Under the pieces are notes generated by a model. That model saw nothing but the letters and a program-made list of their open reading frames with translations, did no database searches and had not been told where the DNA came from. Shown one piece after another: positions 1 through 5,919 of a stretch of DNA of 7,373 nt. The stretch comes from Acidobacteriota bacterium (GTDB lineage Bacteria > Acidobacteriota > Thermoanaerobaculia > Gp7-AA8), in assembly GCA_003222375.1 (NCBI GenBank), contig QHVX01000051.1, positions 24,247-31,619 on the forward strand. Reading direction: 5' to 3'. The translations under genes and the position numbers were made by a program. Each line of letters opens with the position of its first letter. Position 1 is the stretch's first letter.

Positions 1-1
1 G

Positions 2-121
2 TCGCCGCTGCATCACCACTTCGAGCTCGCCGGCTGGCGCGAGACGAAAGTGGTCGTGCGCTTCTGGATCATCGCCATCATTTTTGCGCTGTTGAGTCTT
101 TCGACCTTGAAACTTCGATGA
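2..121 (+). CDS. mraY: MraY (phospho-MurNAc-pentapeptide transferase), C-terminal end
   Basis: Only the last 39 residues and the TGA stop (119-121) are present; the gene begins before the window. MraY is an integral membrane enzyme that moves phospho-MurNAc-pentapeptide from UDP to undecaprenyl phosphate, giving lipid I. The visible frame reads SPLHHHFELAGW, then a hydrophobic helix (RFWIIAIIFALLSLSTLKLR). The HHH motif followed by FE and a last membrane helix ending in STLKLR is the typical end of MraY. The stop overlaps the start of murD in an ATGA, which implies translational coupling. The identification is firm despite the short length, because the motif is specific and the neighbour is the expected one. 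Confidence 0.95.
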   Translation, partial: SPLHHHFELAGWRETKVVVRFWIIAIIFALLSLSTLKLR

Positions 122-1389
122 AATACTTAGTGGTGGGAGCGGGCAAGTCAGGCGTAGCGGCGGCGAATTTTCTCGTCGCGCGCGGCGAAGAGGTGTCGAT
201 CGCCGACAGCAGTCAGCATCCCGATGTGCCCTATCCGCTCGATCAGCGCGTGCGGCGATTTTTCGGATATCAGGACGAGACGGCGCTGAACGGCGCCAGC
301 ACGATCATCGTCAGCCCGGGCGTACCGCTCAACATTCCGCTGCTGCAGCACGCGGCGTCGCGATCGATTCCCGTGATCGGCGAAATCGAGCTGGCCTACC
401 GCTACCTGCACGGAACTGTCATCGCGGTCACGGGTTCAAATGGAAAATCGACGACGACCGCCCTCATCGGCGAGATCCTGAAAGTGGCGGGGCATCAGCC
501 GATCGTCGCCGGCAACATCGGCCAGCCGCTGATCGCATCGCTCGATCTCGAAAAGCCGCGGACGTACGTTCTCGAGCTCTCCTCGTTTCAGCTCGAGACC
601 GTCGACAGCTTCCACGCCAACATCGCGCTGTTGCTCAACGTCACGCCTGACCACATGGATCGCTATCCGAACTTCGACGCCTACGCGGCCGCGAAATACA
701 GAATCTTTCGCAATCAGGAGAAGTCCGACACCGCCATCGTCAACGCCGCCGAGCGCCGTCAGAAGGAGCGCGGACCAGCGACAGCGCGCACGTGGCGTTT
801 TTCAGCATCGCAGCAAGTCGACGAAGGAGCCTTTCTCGATGGTGACGCCATGGCGCTTCGCGTCGGCGGCGATGCGCGGCGCATTCCGCGTTCGTCGCTC
901 AAGCTGGCAGGGCTCGCGAATGTCGAAAACGCGCTGGCGTCGTGGCTGGCCGCTCGCGCAGCGGGCGCGGACGACGTCGCGGTCCAGATCGCCTTCGGGA
1001 CATTCGCGGGCTTGCCCCATCGCATGGTGCTGGTGCGCGAACGCGACGCCACGCTCAAGTCGCTGGAGGGATTCCATCCCGCCTCCGTTCTCCTCATCCT
1101 GGGCGGCAAAGACAAAGCGGGAGAGTTCGAGCGCATGCGCGAGCTGATCGCCGAGAAAACGCGCGCCGTGATCACGATCGGGAAAGCCGCCGACCGCATC
1201 GCGTCGGCGCTCGAGGGCGTCGCGAACATCGTGCCGATGGGCGACATGCAGCACGCCGTCAAGTGGGCATCGGAGCATTCCAAGCCGGGCGACACGGTGC
1301 TGTTGTCGCCGGCGTGTGCGAGCTTCGATCAGTACCGAAATTTTGAACATCGGGGAGAGCACTTTGAGGATCTGGTTCGACAGCTTTAG
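118..1389 (+). CDS. murD: MurD, UDP-MurNAc-L-Ala:D-glutamate ligase, with an internal deletion of a conserved motif
   Basis: This is the cytoplasmic ATP-dependent Mur ligase that adds D-Glu to UDP-MurNAc-L-Ala. The 423-residue product shows the N-terminal UDP-binding fold (VGAGKSG, residues 6-12), the ATP P-loop (TGSNGKSTTT, 105-114), LELSSFQLE (152-160), NVTPDHMDRY (174-183), the lysine that is carbamylated in the family (AAKYRIF, about K193), NVENALAS (268-275), GLPHR (298-302), LGGKDK (328-333) and the C-terminal LSPACASFDQYRNFEHRG (396-413). Between RERD (307-310) and ATLKSLEGF (311-319) about 14 residues present in other MurD proteins are missing, including the DSKATN-type motif of the C-terminal domain. 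The flanks align without a shift, so the loss is in frame. The ATG overlaps the mraY stop and no strong Shine-Dalgarno is visible, which fits coupled translation. The gene identity is certain; whether the enzyme works as written is doubtful. Confidence 0.96.
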   Translation: MKYLVVGAGKSGVAAANFLVARGEEVSIADSSQHPDVPYPLDQRVRRFFGYQDETALNGASTIIVSPGVPLNIPLLQHAASRSIPVIGEIELAYRYLHGTVIAVTGSNGKSTTTALIGEILKVAGHQPIVAGNIGQPLIASLDLEKPRTYVLELSSFQLETVDSFHANIALLLNVTPDHMDRYPNFDAYAAAKYRIFRNQEKSDTAIVNAAERRQKERGPATARTWRFSASQQVDEGAFLDGDAMALRVGGDARRIPRSSLKLAGLANVENALASWLAARAAGADDVAVQIAFGTFAGLPHRMVLVRERDATLKSLEGFHPASVLLILGGKDKAGEFERMRELIAEKTRAVITIGKAADRIASALEGVANIVPMGDMQHAVKWASEHSKPGDTVLLSPACASFDQYRNFEHRGEHFEDLVRQL

Positions 1390-1460
1390 GTGCCGCGTGC
1401 CGCGCCCCGCGTGCCGTAAGTCCACGCGGCACGCAGCACCTCGGCACCCGGCACGAGGCA
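1389..1460. repeat. Inverted arrays of degenerate heptamers in the murD-ftsW gap
   Basis: The 78-base gap is almost fully made of 7-base units. From 1391 to 1418 there are four units in one orientation (TGCCGCG, TGCCGCG, CCCCGCG, TGCCGTA). From 1424 to 1459 there are about five in the opposite orientation (ACGCGGC, ACGCAGC, ACCTCGGC, ACCCGGC, ACGAGGC; one has 8 bases). As a result 1389-1404 is complementary to 1425-1440 at 15 of 16 positions, with a 20-base loop. No T-run follows, so this does not look like an intrinsic terminator. The same unit type occurs inside murG at 3107-3134. Unit boundaries and complementarity were read directly; any function is unknown. Confidence 0.8.
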
Positions 1461-1467
1461 TCATGTT

Positions 1468-2565
1468 ATGAGTCGCAAACTCACCTACGACACCTGGCTG
1501 TTCGCGGCCGCGATGCTGCTGATCGTCATCGGTCTCGTGATGATTTACAGCGCCTCGGCGATCATCACGGCGCAGAAGAGTGGATTCGACAGTCCGTACT
1601 ACTACATCACCCGCCAGTGCATCTGGCTGATCGCAGGCAGCATGCTGATGCTGGCGGTGATGCATATCGATCTGGCGATCCTGCGCGATCGTCGCGTGAT
1701 CTACGCGCTGATGTTCGTCGCGTTGATGGCGCTCATCGCGGCGCTCTTCCAACCGTCGGTCAACGGCACCCATCGCTGGATTGCACTGACCTATTTCCGT
1801 GTGCAGCCCAGCGAGCTCGCGAAGCCCGTGATCATTCTGTTCGTGGCCTCGTTCCTGGCACGGCGTGAAGAGCGTATCAATGAGTTGACGACCACGCTGC
1901 TGCCGCTGACCGCGATTCTGGCGCTGTTCGCCGGCATGATCCTGATCGAGCCCGATTTTGGAACGGCGATGACGCTGATGTTCGTGGCGGCCGGGATGAT
2001 TTTCGCGGCCGGCGTGCGGTGGAAACGCATCGCTGCCTTCGGACTGATGCTCGCGCCGGCGGCCATCATGGTTCTCTTCAGCGCGTCCTACCGGCGCGAT
2101 CGCCTGCTCACGTTTCTGAATCCGGAGGCCGATCCGCAGGGGAAGGGATTTCAGGCCATGCAGTCGCTGATTGCGGTGGGCACGGGCGGCTTGCACGGAC
2201 TCGGCATCGGCAATGGCCGTCAGAAGCTGTTTTTCCTGCCCGAGCCGCACACCGATTTCATTTTCTCGATCATCGGCGAGGAGCTCGGCTTCGTCGGTGC
2301 GATTGCCGTCATTTCGCTGTTCGCATTCCTGGTCTGGCGCGGCTTCCGGATCGCGCGGTTCAGCCAGGAGCGCTTTGATTTTTACGCAGCGCTCGGATTC
2401 ACGATGATGATCGCCATCCAGGCGCTCATCAACATCAGCGTCGCGCTCTGCCTCGTGCCGACCAAGGGACTGCCGCTGCCGCTGGTCAGCTACGGCGGCT
2501 CGTCGTTGATCACGAGCCTCATCGCGGTCGGCTTGCTTCTCAATCTTTCGCAGCAGTCGGGTTAG
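1468..2565 (+). CDS. ftsW: FtsW, septal SEDS-family peptidoglycan polymerase
   Basis: FtsW is a multi-pass membrane glycosyltransferase that polymerises lipid II into septal glycan strands with its partner class B PBP. The 365-residue product has about ten hydrophobic segments. It also has the SEDS signatures in order: NGTHRWI (99-105), QPSELAKP (113-120), IEPDFGTAM (160-168), GKGFQAMQSLIAVGTGG (225-241), FLPEPHTDFIF (256-266), IIGEELGFVG (268-277) and PTKGLPLPLVSYGGSS (331-346). Asp263 in HTDFIF is at the place of the proposed catalytic aspartate of the family. RodA is the alternative SEDS protein, but the position between murD and murG points to FtsW. ATG 1468 has GAGG at 1455-1458, 9 bases upstream and inside the repeat-rich gap, so the translation signal borders the predicted hairpin. 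The protein ends just after the last helix, without the cytoplasmic tail seen in some FtsW proteins. Confidence 0.95.
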   Translation: MSRKLTYDTWLFAAAMLLIVIGLVMIYSASAIITAQKSGFDSPYYYITRQCIWLIAGSMLMLAVMHIDLAILRDRRVIYALMFVALMALIAALFQPSVNGTHRWIALTYFRVQPSELAKPVIILFVASFLARREERINELTTTLLPLTAILALFAGMILIEPDFGTAMTLMFVAAGMIFAAGVRWKRIAAFGLMLAPAAIMVLFSASYRRDRLLTFLNPEADPQGKGFQAMQSLIAVGTGGLHGLGIGNGRQKLFFLPEPHTDFIFSIIGEELGFVGAIAVISLFAFLVWRGFRIARFSQERFDFYAALGFTMMIAIQALINISVALCLVPTKGLPLPLVSYGGSSLITSLIAVGLLLNLSQQSG

Positions 2566-2569
2566 GGGA
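2564..2569 (+). promoter_or_regulatory. Ribosome binding site of murG
   Basis: AGGGGA starts within the ftsW stop codon. It lies 9 bases before ATG 2579 but only 3 before the in-frame TTG at 2573. The spacing favours ATG 2579 as the murG start, and that start also gives the usual short lead before the GGGTGGH motif. Confidence 0.6.
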
Positions 2570-2578
2570 CTCTTGATC

Positions 2579-2818
2579 ATGGGCGTGAGTGGCGTGTTGA
2601 TGATCGCAGGCGGTGGCACGGGAGGCCACATCTACCCGGCGATCGCGATCGCGCAGGAGTTCGTGGCGCGCGATCCGAAACGGCGTGTCGTTTTTGTCGG
2701 CACGCAGTACGGCCTCGAGAAGACGATCGTTCCGAAGGCCGGCTTTCCGCTCGAGTTCATCTCCGCCGGCGGATTGAAAGGCAAGGGTGGACTCGATCTC
2801 ATCAAGAATCTCGCGTGA
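2579..2818 (+). CDS. murG: MurG, N-terminal part, ended by a premature in-frame TGA
   Basis: MurG is the peripheral membrane transferase that adds GlcNAc from UDP-GlcNAc to lipid I, giving lipid II. This 79-residue part holds the start of the N-terminal Rossmann domain: the glycine-rich loop GGGTGGHIYPA (11-21) and the family segment GTQYGLEKTIVPKAGFPLEFI. It ends with LIKNLA and then TGA at 2816-2818. Reading through the TGA in the same frame gives LPVGFAQAWVVVGRHRPNVV, which is the normal next segment of MurG, so there is no frameshift. Reading through from ATG 2579 to 3673 would give about 364 residues, the usual MurG size. The first fragment alone lacks the UDP-GlcNAc site and cannot be an active enzyme. 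Other genes here (mraY, murC, ftsQ) use TGA as a true stop, so general UGA reassignment is unlikely. Confidence 0.9.
   Translation: MGVSGVLMIAGGGTGGHIYPAIAIAQEFVARDPKRRVVFVGTQYGLEKTIVPKAGFPLEFISAGGLKGKGGLDLIKNLA
2816..2818 (+). other. In-frame TGA interrupting murG
   Basis: The codon sits between GCG (Ala) and CTG (Leu) with MurG homology on both sides in one frame. One base change from CGA, GGA, TGG or another sense codon would explain it; C to T at 2816 (CGA to TGA) is the simplest guess, as Arg or Lys is common near this site in the family. The following base is C, a context known to favour leaky UGA reading in bacteria, but nothing here proves readthrough. Confidence 0.9.
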
Positions 2819-2824
2819 CTGCCG

Positions 2825-3673
2825 GTGGGCTTCGCGCAGGCGTGGGTCGTCGTCGGCAGGCACCGGCCTAACGTCGTCCTGGGTGTCGGCGGCTACGCGT
2901 CAGGCCCGGTGCTTCTCGCGGCGCGGATGCAGGGGATTCCAACGGCCATCCACGAGCAGAACGCCTTTCCGGGTCTCGCGAATCGGACGCTCGCAAAATT
3001 CGTGAAGGCCGTGGCGGTCGCTTTTCCCGATGCAGGATCGCGCATGAAGCGCGCCGACGCGGTCGTCACTGGTAATCCGATTCGGAAAGAATTTTTCGAA
3101 GCAAGCCGGCACCCGGCACCCGGCACCCGGCACCGTCTCTTGATTTTCGGCGGCAGCCAAGGCTCGCACGTCCTCAACGAAGCAATGAGCGGCGCGCTTC
3201 TTTTTCTGGCGCGACTCAAGGACCGTTTGACGATCGTGCATCAGACCGGAGCGAAGGAGCTCGATCAGGTGCGTCAGGCCTATCGCACGTCAGCGTTCGC
3301 GGATGCCCGTGTCGTTCCGTATCTCGATCCGATCGTCGACGAGATTGCGGCCGCCGATGTCGTGGTGAGCCGCGCCGGAGCGATGACGATCGGCGAGCTG
3401 GCCGCGGTTGGGCGGGCAGCGATTCTGATTCCGTTTGCGGCCGCGACCAACAACCATCAGGAACTGAACGCCCGGGTGGTGGAGAAGGCCGGCGGAGCGG
3501 TGGTGATCACGGAATCGCAGCTCACGCCTGAAAAACTCGCGATGACGATCAGCGAAATTTTGAGCGACGCCGCGCGCGTGGCGCGGATGGGAGCGGCAGC
3601 GCGTTCGCTGGCCGCGCCCGAAGCGACAAAGAAAATCGTAGATTTACTCGATAAAATTGAGAGAACCGAATAA
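2825..3673 (+). CDS. murG: MurG, C-terminal part (rest of N-domain plus UDP-GlcNAc-binding domain)
   Basis: This continues the frame of the upstream murG fragment two codons after the TGA; the first possible start is GTG 2825, which has no convincing Shine-Dalgarno. The 282 residues hold VLGVGGYASGPVLLA (18-32), IHEQNAFPGLANR (42-54), VTGNPIRKEFF (81-91), IFGGSQGSHVLN (107-118), VSRAGAMTIGELAAVG (181-196, the UDP-GlcNAc site; Glu191 matches the nucleotide-binding glutamate) and AATNNHQELNA (206-216). Residues 95-103 (RHPAPGTRH) are encoded by a perfect 7-base tandem repeat and have no counterpart in typical MurG; they lie in the variable stretch just before the C-terminal domain. The break at the TGA falls inside the N-terminal Rossmann domain, so the two parts are unlikely to fold as independent domains. 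It may be one gene with a sequencing error, a readthrough gene, or a real pseudogene. Confidence 0.9.
   Translation: MGFAQAWVVVGRHRPNVVLGVGGYASGPVLLAARMQGIPTAIHEQNAFPGLANRTLAKFVKAVAVAFPDAGSRMKRADAVVTGNPIRKEFFEASRHPAPGTRHRLLIFGGSQGSHVLNEAMSGALLFLARLKDRLTIVHQTGAKELDQVRQAYRTSAFADARVVPYLDPIVDEIAAADVVVSRAGAMTIGELAAVGRAAILIPFAAATNNHQELNARVVEKAGGAVVITESQLTPEKLAMTISEILSDAARVARMGAAARSLAAPEATKKIVDLLDKIERTE
3107..3134 (+). repeat. Perfect tandem repeat (CGGCACC)x4 inside murG
   Basis: Four exact copies of CGGCACC run head to tail. Since 7 is not a multiple of 3, the tract is read in all three phases and encodes RHPAPGTRH. A gain or loss of one or two units would shift the frame; a change of three keeps it. 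The unit matches the heptamers in the murD-ftsW gap (CGGCACC at 1442-1448). Confidence 0.95.
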
Positions 3674-3735
3674 AATTCAACATTAAGCAAGCCACGAACC
3701 TAATGAATTTTGAACACATTAATAACATTCATTTC
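3639..3735. other. AT-rich island across the murG-murC junction, possible weak murC promoter
   Basis: This stretch is clearly richer in A and T than the rest of the window and covers the end of murG, the 29-base gap and the first codons of murC. AAAATTCA (3672-3679) and TGAATTTT (3704-3711) form a perfect 8-base inverted repeat that would include the murC start codon. TTGAGA at 3657-3662 resembles a -35 box, but the best -10 at the right distance (CATTAA, 3681-3686) is poor. The composition and the inverted repeat are seen; a promoter or start-codon control is a guess. Confidence 0.35.
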
Positions 3736-5052
3736 GTCGGCATCGGCGGAATCGGAATGAGTGGCATTGCTGAGATCCTCGCCGAGCGCGGAGTCAAAGT
3801 CTCCGGCTGCGATCTGAGGCCCTCCGCGGCATCCGATCTTCTTTCCAGCCGTGGCATCCGTGTGTCGATCGGACACGATCCGGCGCACCTCGAGGGCGTC
3901 GACCTGGTCGTGATCACTTCCGCCATTCATGGAGCGCACGCGGAAGTCGACGCCGCTCGCGCGCGGCGCATTCCGGTCATGAAGCGCAAGGAAGTTCTCG
4001 GCGCGCTGGTCAACGACAAGCGCGGCGTCGGCGTTTCGGGAACGCATGGCAAAACGACGACCTCCGCGATGATCGCGGTGGTCCTCGAAGAAGCGGGCCT
4101 CGATCCGACCATCGTCATCGGCGGCATGCTGCGCAACATCGGATCGAACGCCAGGAACGGGAAGGGCGACTGGGCGGTCGTCGAGGCGGATGAATACGAC
4201 CGCAGCTTTCACGAGCTGCATCCACAGATCGCGGTCGTGACGAACATCGAGGCCGATCATCTCGAGTACTACGGCAGCTTCGACGCCATCGCAGAATCGT
4301 TTCGCGTTTTCGTCGAAGGCATCAAGCCGGGCGGCGCGGTGGTGGGATGCATCGACGATCCGACCGTGGCTGCGCTTCTGAAAAAAACAAAAGAGCGCAC
4401 CATTCGATACGGTCTCGCCGACAACGCCGATCTCCGCGCGACGAACATCGCGTTCGACGAGCGAGGTTCGCGTTTCCAAGTGCCGGATGTCGGCTGGTTC
4501 CGGCTGTTTGTTCCGGGCGAGCACAACGTGCGCAACGCGCTGGCCGCAATTGCAGTTGCCCGCGAGCTCGGTATCGCAACTTCGGTGATGGCGGCTGGTC
4601 TGGCGAAGTTTCTCGGCGTCGAACGGCGCTTCCAACTCCTCGGCGAATTCGCGGGCGCGCTGATTGTCGACGACTACGCGCATCATCCGACTGAAATCCG
4701 CGCGACGCTGACCGCCGCCCGCACCGGCTATCCGAATCGCCGGATCGTCGCGCTCTTTCAGCCGCATCTCTATACCCGCACCCGCGACTTCGCGCGCGAA
4801 TTCGGCGAGTCGTTGAAAGTCGCCGATGTGGCGCTGGTCGCTCCGATCTACGCCGCGCGTGAAGAGCCGATCGAGGGGATCACGGCGCGATTGATCGCCG
4901 ACGCTGTCGAAGGCGTGGAATTCGTCGAAGGCAGCAACGAGCAGATTGTCGAAAAGCTCCGTCAGCGACTGCGGCCGAACGATCTGTTCGTCACGCTCGG
5001 CGCCGGCGACGTCCATGAGATCAGTGAAGCGCTCGCAGAGGCCGACCCATGA
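3703..5052 (+). CDS. murC: MurC, UDP-N-acetylmuramate:L-alanine ligase
   Basis: MurC is the cytoplasmic ATP-dependent ligase that adds L-Ala to UDP-MurNAc, the step before MurD. The 449-residue product has the three Mur ligase domains intact: the N-terminal UDP-binding loop HFVGIGGIGMSG (10-21), the P-loop SGTHGKTTTSA (112-122), EADEYDRSF (161-169), VTNIEADHLEYYG (179-191), PGEHNVRNALAA (271-282), ERRFQLLGEF (307-316), IVDDYAHHPTEI (321-332), LFQPHLYTRTRDF (351-363) and VTLGAGDVHEI (430-440). The DDYAHHP motif in the C-terminal domain is present, whereas the matching element is missing in MurD. ATG 3703 is chosen because it gives the usual short lead before the glycine-rich loop, but no clear Shine-Dalgarno precedes it. 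The stop overlaps the ftsQ start in an ATGA. MurC is followed directly by ftsQ, with no murB or ddl between. Confidence 0.97.
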   Translation: MNFEHINNIHFVGIGGIGMSGIAEILAERGVKVSGCDLRPSAASDLLSSRGIRVSIGHDPAHLEGVDLVVITSAIHGAHAEVDAARARRIPVMKRKEVLGALVNDKRGVGVSGTHGKTTTSAMIAVVLEEAGLDPTIVIGGMLRNIGSNARNGKGDWAVVEADEYDRSFHELHPQIAVVTNIEADHLEYYGSFDAIAESFRVFVEGIKPGGAVVGCIDDPTVAALLKKTKERTIRYGLADNADLRATNIAFDERGSRFQVPDVGWFRLFVPGEHNVRNALAAIAVARELGIATSVMAAGLAKFLGVERRFQLLGEFAGALIVDDYAHHPTEIRATLTAARTGYPNRRIVALFQPHLYTRTRDFAREFGESLKVADVALVAPIYAAREEPIEGITARLIADAVEGVEFVEGSNEQIVEKLRQRLRPNDLFVTLGAGDVHEISEALAEADP

Positions 5053-5906
5053 GCAGCCTGCAACCGCAATTTGAATCGACCGACCGGTTTCTGCGGCCCT
5101 CGGACGTCGACAGCGTTCGACGCAACTATCGGAGTGTTCAGTTGCGTCGATTGCTGGTTGTTCTTCGAAATGGAATTCTTCTGCTCGTCGCGATCGCGGC
5201 GCTGACGGTTCTTTACCGCCGCACGCAATCGGATCGCCGATTCGCTGTTCGGCAACTCGACATCATCGGCGCGCAACACACGACTGCCGCCGACCTCGCG
5301 GAGGTCAAACGGCACTACATGGGCGCGAATCTGTTCAACCTCGACATTGCGCGGCTCCGGACGGAAATCGCTTCTTTGCAGTGGGTTAGCCGCGTTGAGA
5401 TCGAGAAAAAGCTGCCCGATACACTGCGCGTGCGGATCGTCGAACGCGTACCGATCGCGCTGGCACAGTCGGACGACGCGATCCGCTACGTCGACGATCA
5501 CGGCGCTGCTTTCGCGGGCCTCTCGCCGTCGGTCGGCGACGCCGATCTGCCCATGATCAGCGGCGCACAACCGCGCGATTTGTCGCGTTGCGTTGCGATT
5601 CTGCGGCAGCTTCGAGGAAACGATCCCGACCTGTACGCGAGAATCTCCGAGCTCCGGCCGCTGGCGCCGCGCGGCTTCGCATTTTTCGATCGTGAATTGC
5701 ACGCGTTCGTCTACGCCGACGAACAGGACTTGTCGTCGAAGTGGCGCGATCTCCGCGCCATCGCCAACGCCGAGCATTTCGTCCGCGGCGACATCGCGTA
5801 TGCCGATCTTCGCTTCAGCGGGCGGATCGTCATCAAGCCGCTGCGCCCGATGCCGTCCGCGCCGATGGTTCAGCGGCCGCTCGTCCCGGTGCCGATCACG
5901 AATTGA
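5049..5906 (+). CDS. ftsQ: FtsQ/DivIB, cell division protein
   Basis: FtsQ is a single-pass, outward-facing membrane protein that links the cytoplasmic and periplasmic parts of the divisome and recruits FtsB and FtsL. The 285 residues show a basic cytoplasmic tail (about 1-37), one membrane helix (about 38-57), a POTRA-type domain (about 65-136, with RQLDIIGAQHTTAADL and SRVEIEKKLPDTLRVRIVER) and a beta-rich FtsQ domain (about 138-264, ending in IAYADLRFSGRIVIKP). A proline-rich tail (264-283) closes the protein. Family sequence conservation is low, so the call rests on this layout, the POTRA signature and the position between murC and ftsA. ATG 5049 overlaps the murC stop by 4 bases and has AGAGG at 5037-5041, 7 bases upstream. 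Confidence 0.92.
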   Translation: MSSLQPQFESTDRFLRPSDVDSVRRNYRSVQLRRLLVVLRNGILLLVAIAALTVLYRRTQSDRRFAVRQLDIIGAQHTTAADLAEVKRHYMGANLFNLDIARLRTEIASLQWVSRVEIEKKLPDTLRVRIVERVPIALAQSDDAIRYVDDHGAAFAGLSPSVGDADLPMISGAQPRDLSRCVAILRQLRGNDPDLYARISELRPLAPRGFAFFDRELHAFVYADEQDLSSKWRDLRAIANAEHFVRGDIAYADLRFSGRIVIKPLRPMPSAPMVQRPLVPVPITN

Positions 5907-5913
5907 GGAGGAA
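5905..5913 (+). promoter_or_regulatory. Strong ribosome binding site of ftsA
   Basis: GAGGAGGAA starts inside the ftsQ stop codon (5904-5906) and ends 6 bases before ATG 5920. It fixes the ftsA start; the same frame stays open upstream to ATG 5593, but that part overlaps ftsQ and has no FtsA-like content. Confidence 0.9.
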
Positions 5914-5919
5914 CATCAG

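Noticed and set aside
1389..1440. An intrinsic terminator after murD
   Set aside because: The hairpin is strong but no run of T follows it, and ftsW starts 28 bases later in what looks like the same operon.
802..2631. A 609-codon open frame on the minus strand, antisense to murD and ftsW
   Set aside because: It lies opposite two clearly conserved genes, its product is rich in R, H, Q and D with no recognisable domain, and long antisense frames are common in GC-rich DNA with biased third positions.
2640..2655. A GCGATCGC palindrome resembling the cyanobacterial HIP1 element
   Set aside because: It occurs inside conserved murG coding sequence (codons for AIAIA), and GATCG-type words are frequent in this GC-rich DNA; nothing else suggests a cyanobacterium.
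2816..2867. A selenocysteine codon with a SECIS-like hairpin after the murG TGA
   Set aside because: CTGCCG (2819-2824) can pair with CGGCAG (2854-2859), and GCCGGTG (2821-2827) with CACCGGC (2861-2867). These stems are short with long loops, such pairings are frequent in GC-rich DNA, and MurG has no catalytic Cys at this site.
3700..5016. A 438-codon open frame on the minus strand, antisense to murC
   Set aside because: It mirrors nearly the whole of murC, has a low-complexity charged composition and no family motifs; it is a shadow of codon bias.
5593..5919. An N-terminal extension of ftsA starting at ATG 5593
   Set aside because: The extra 109 residues are rich in S and R, overlap ftsQ in another frame, and the strong Shine-Dalgarno at 5905-5913 points to ATG 5920.
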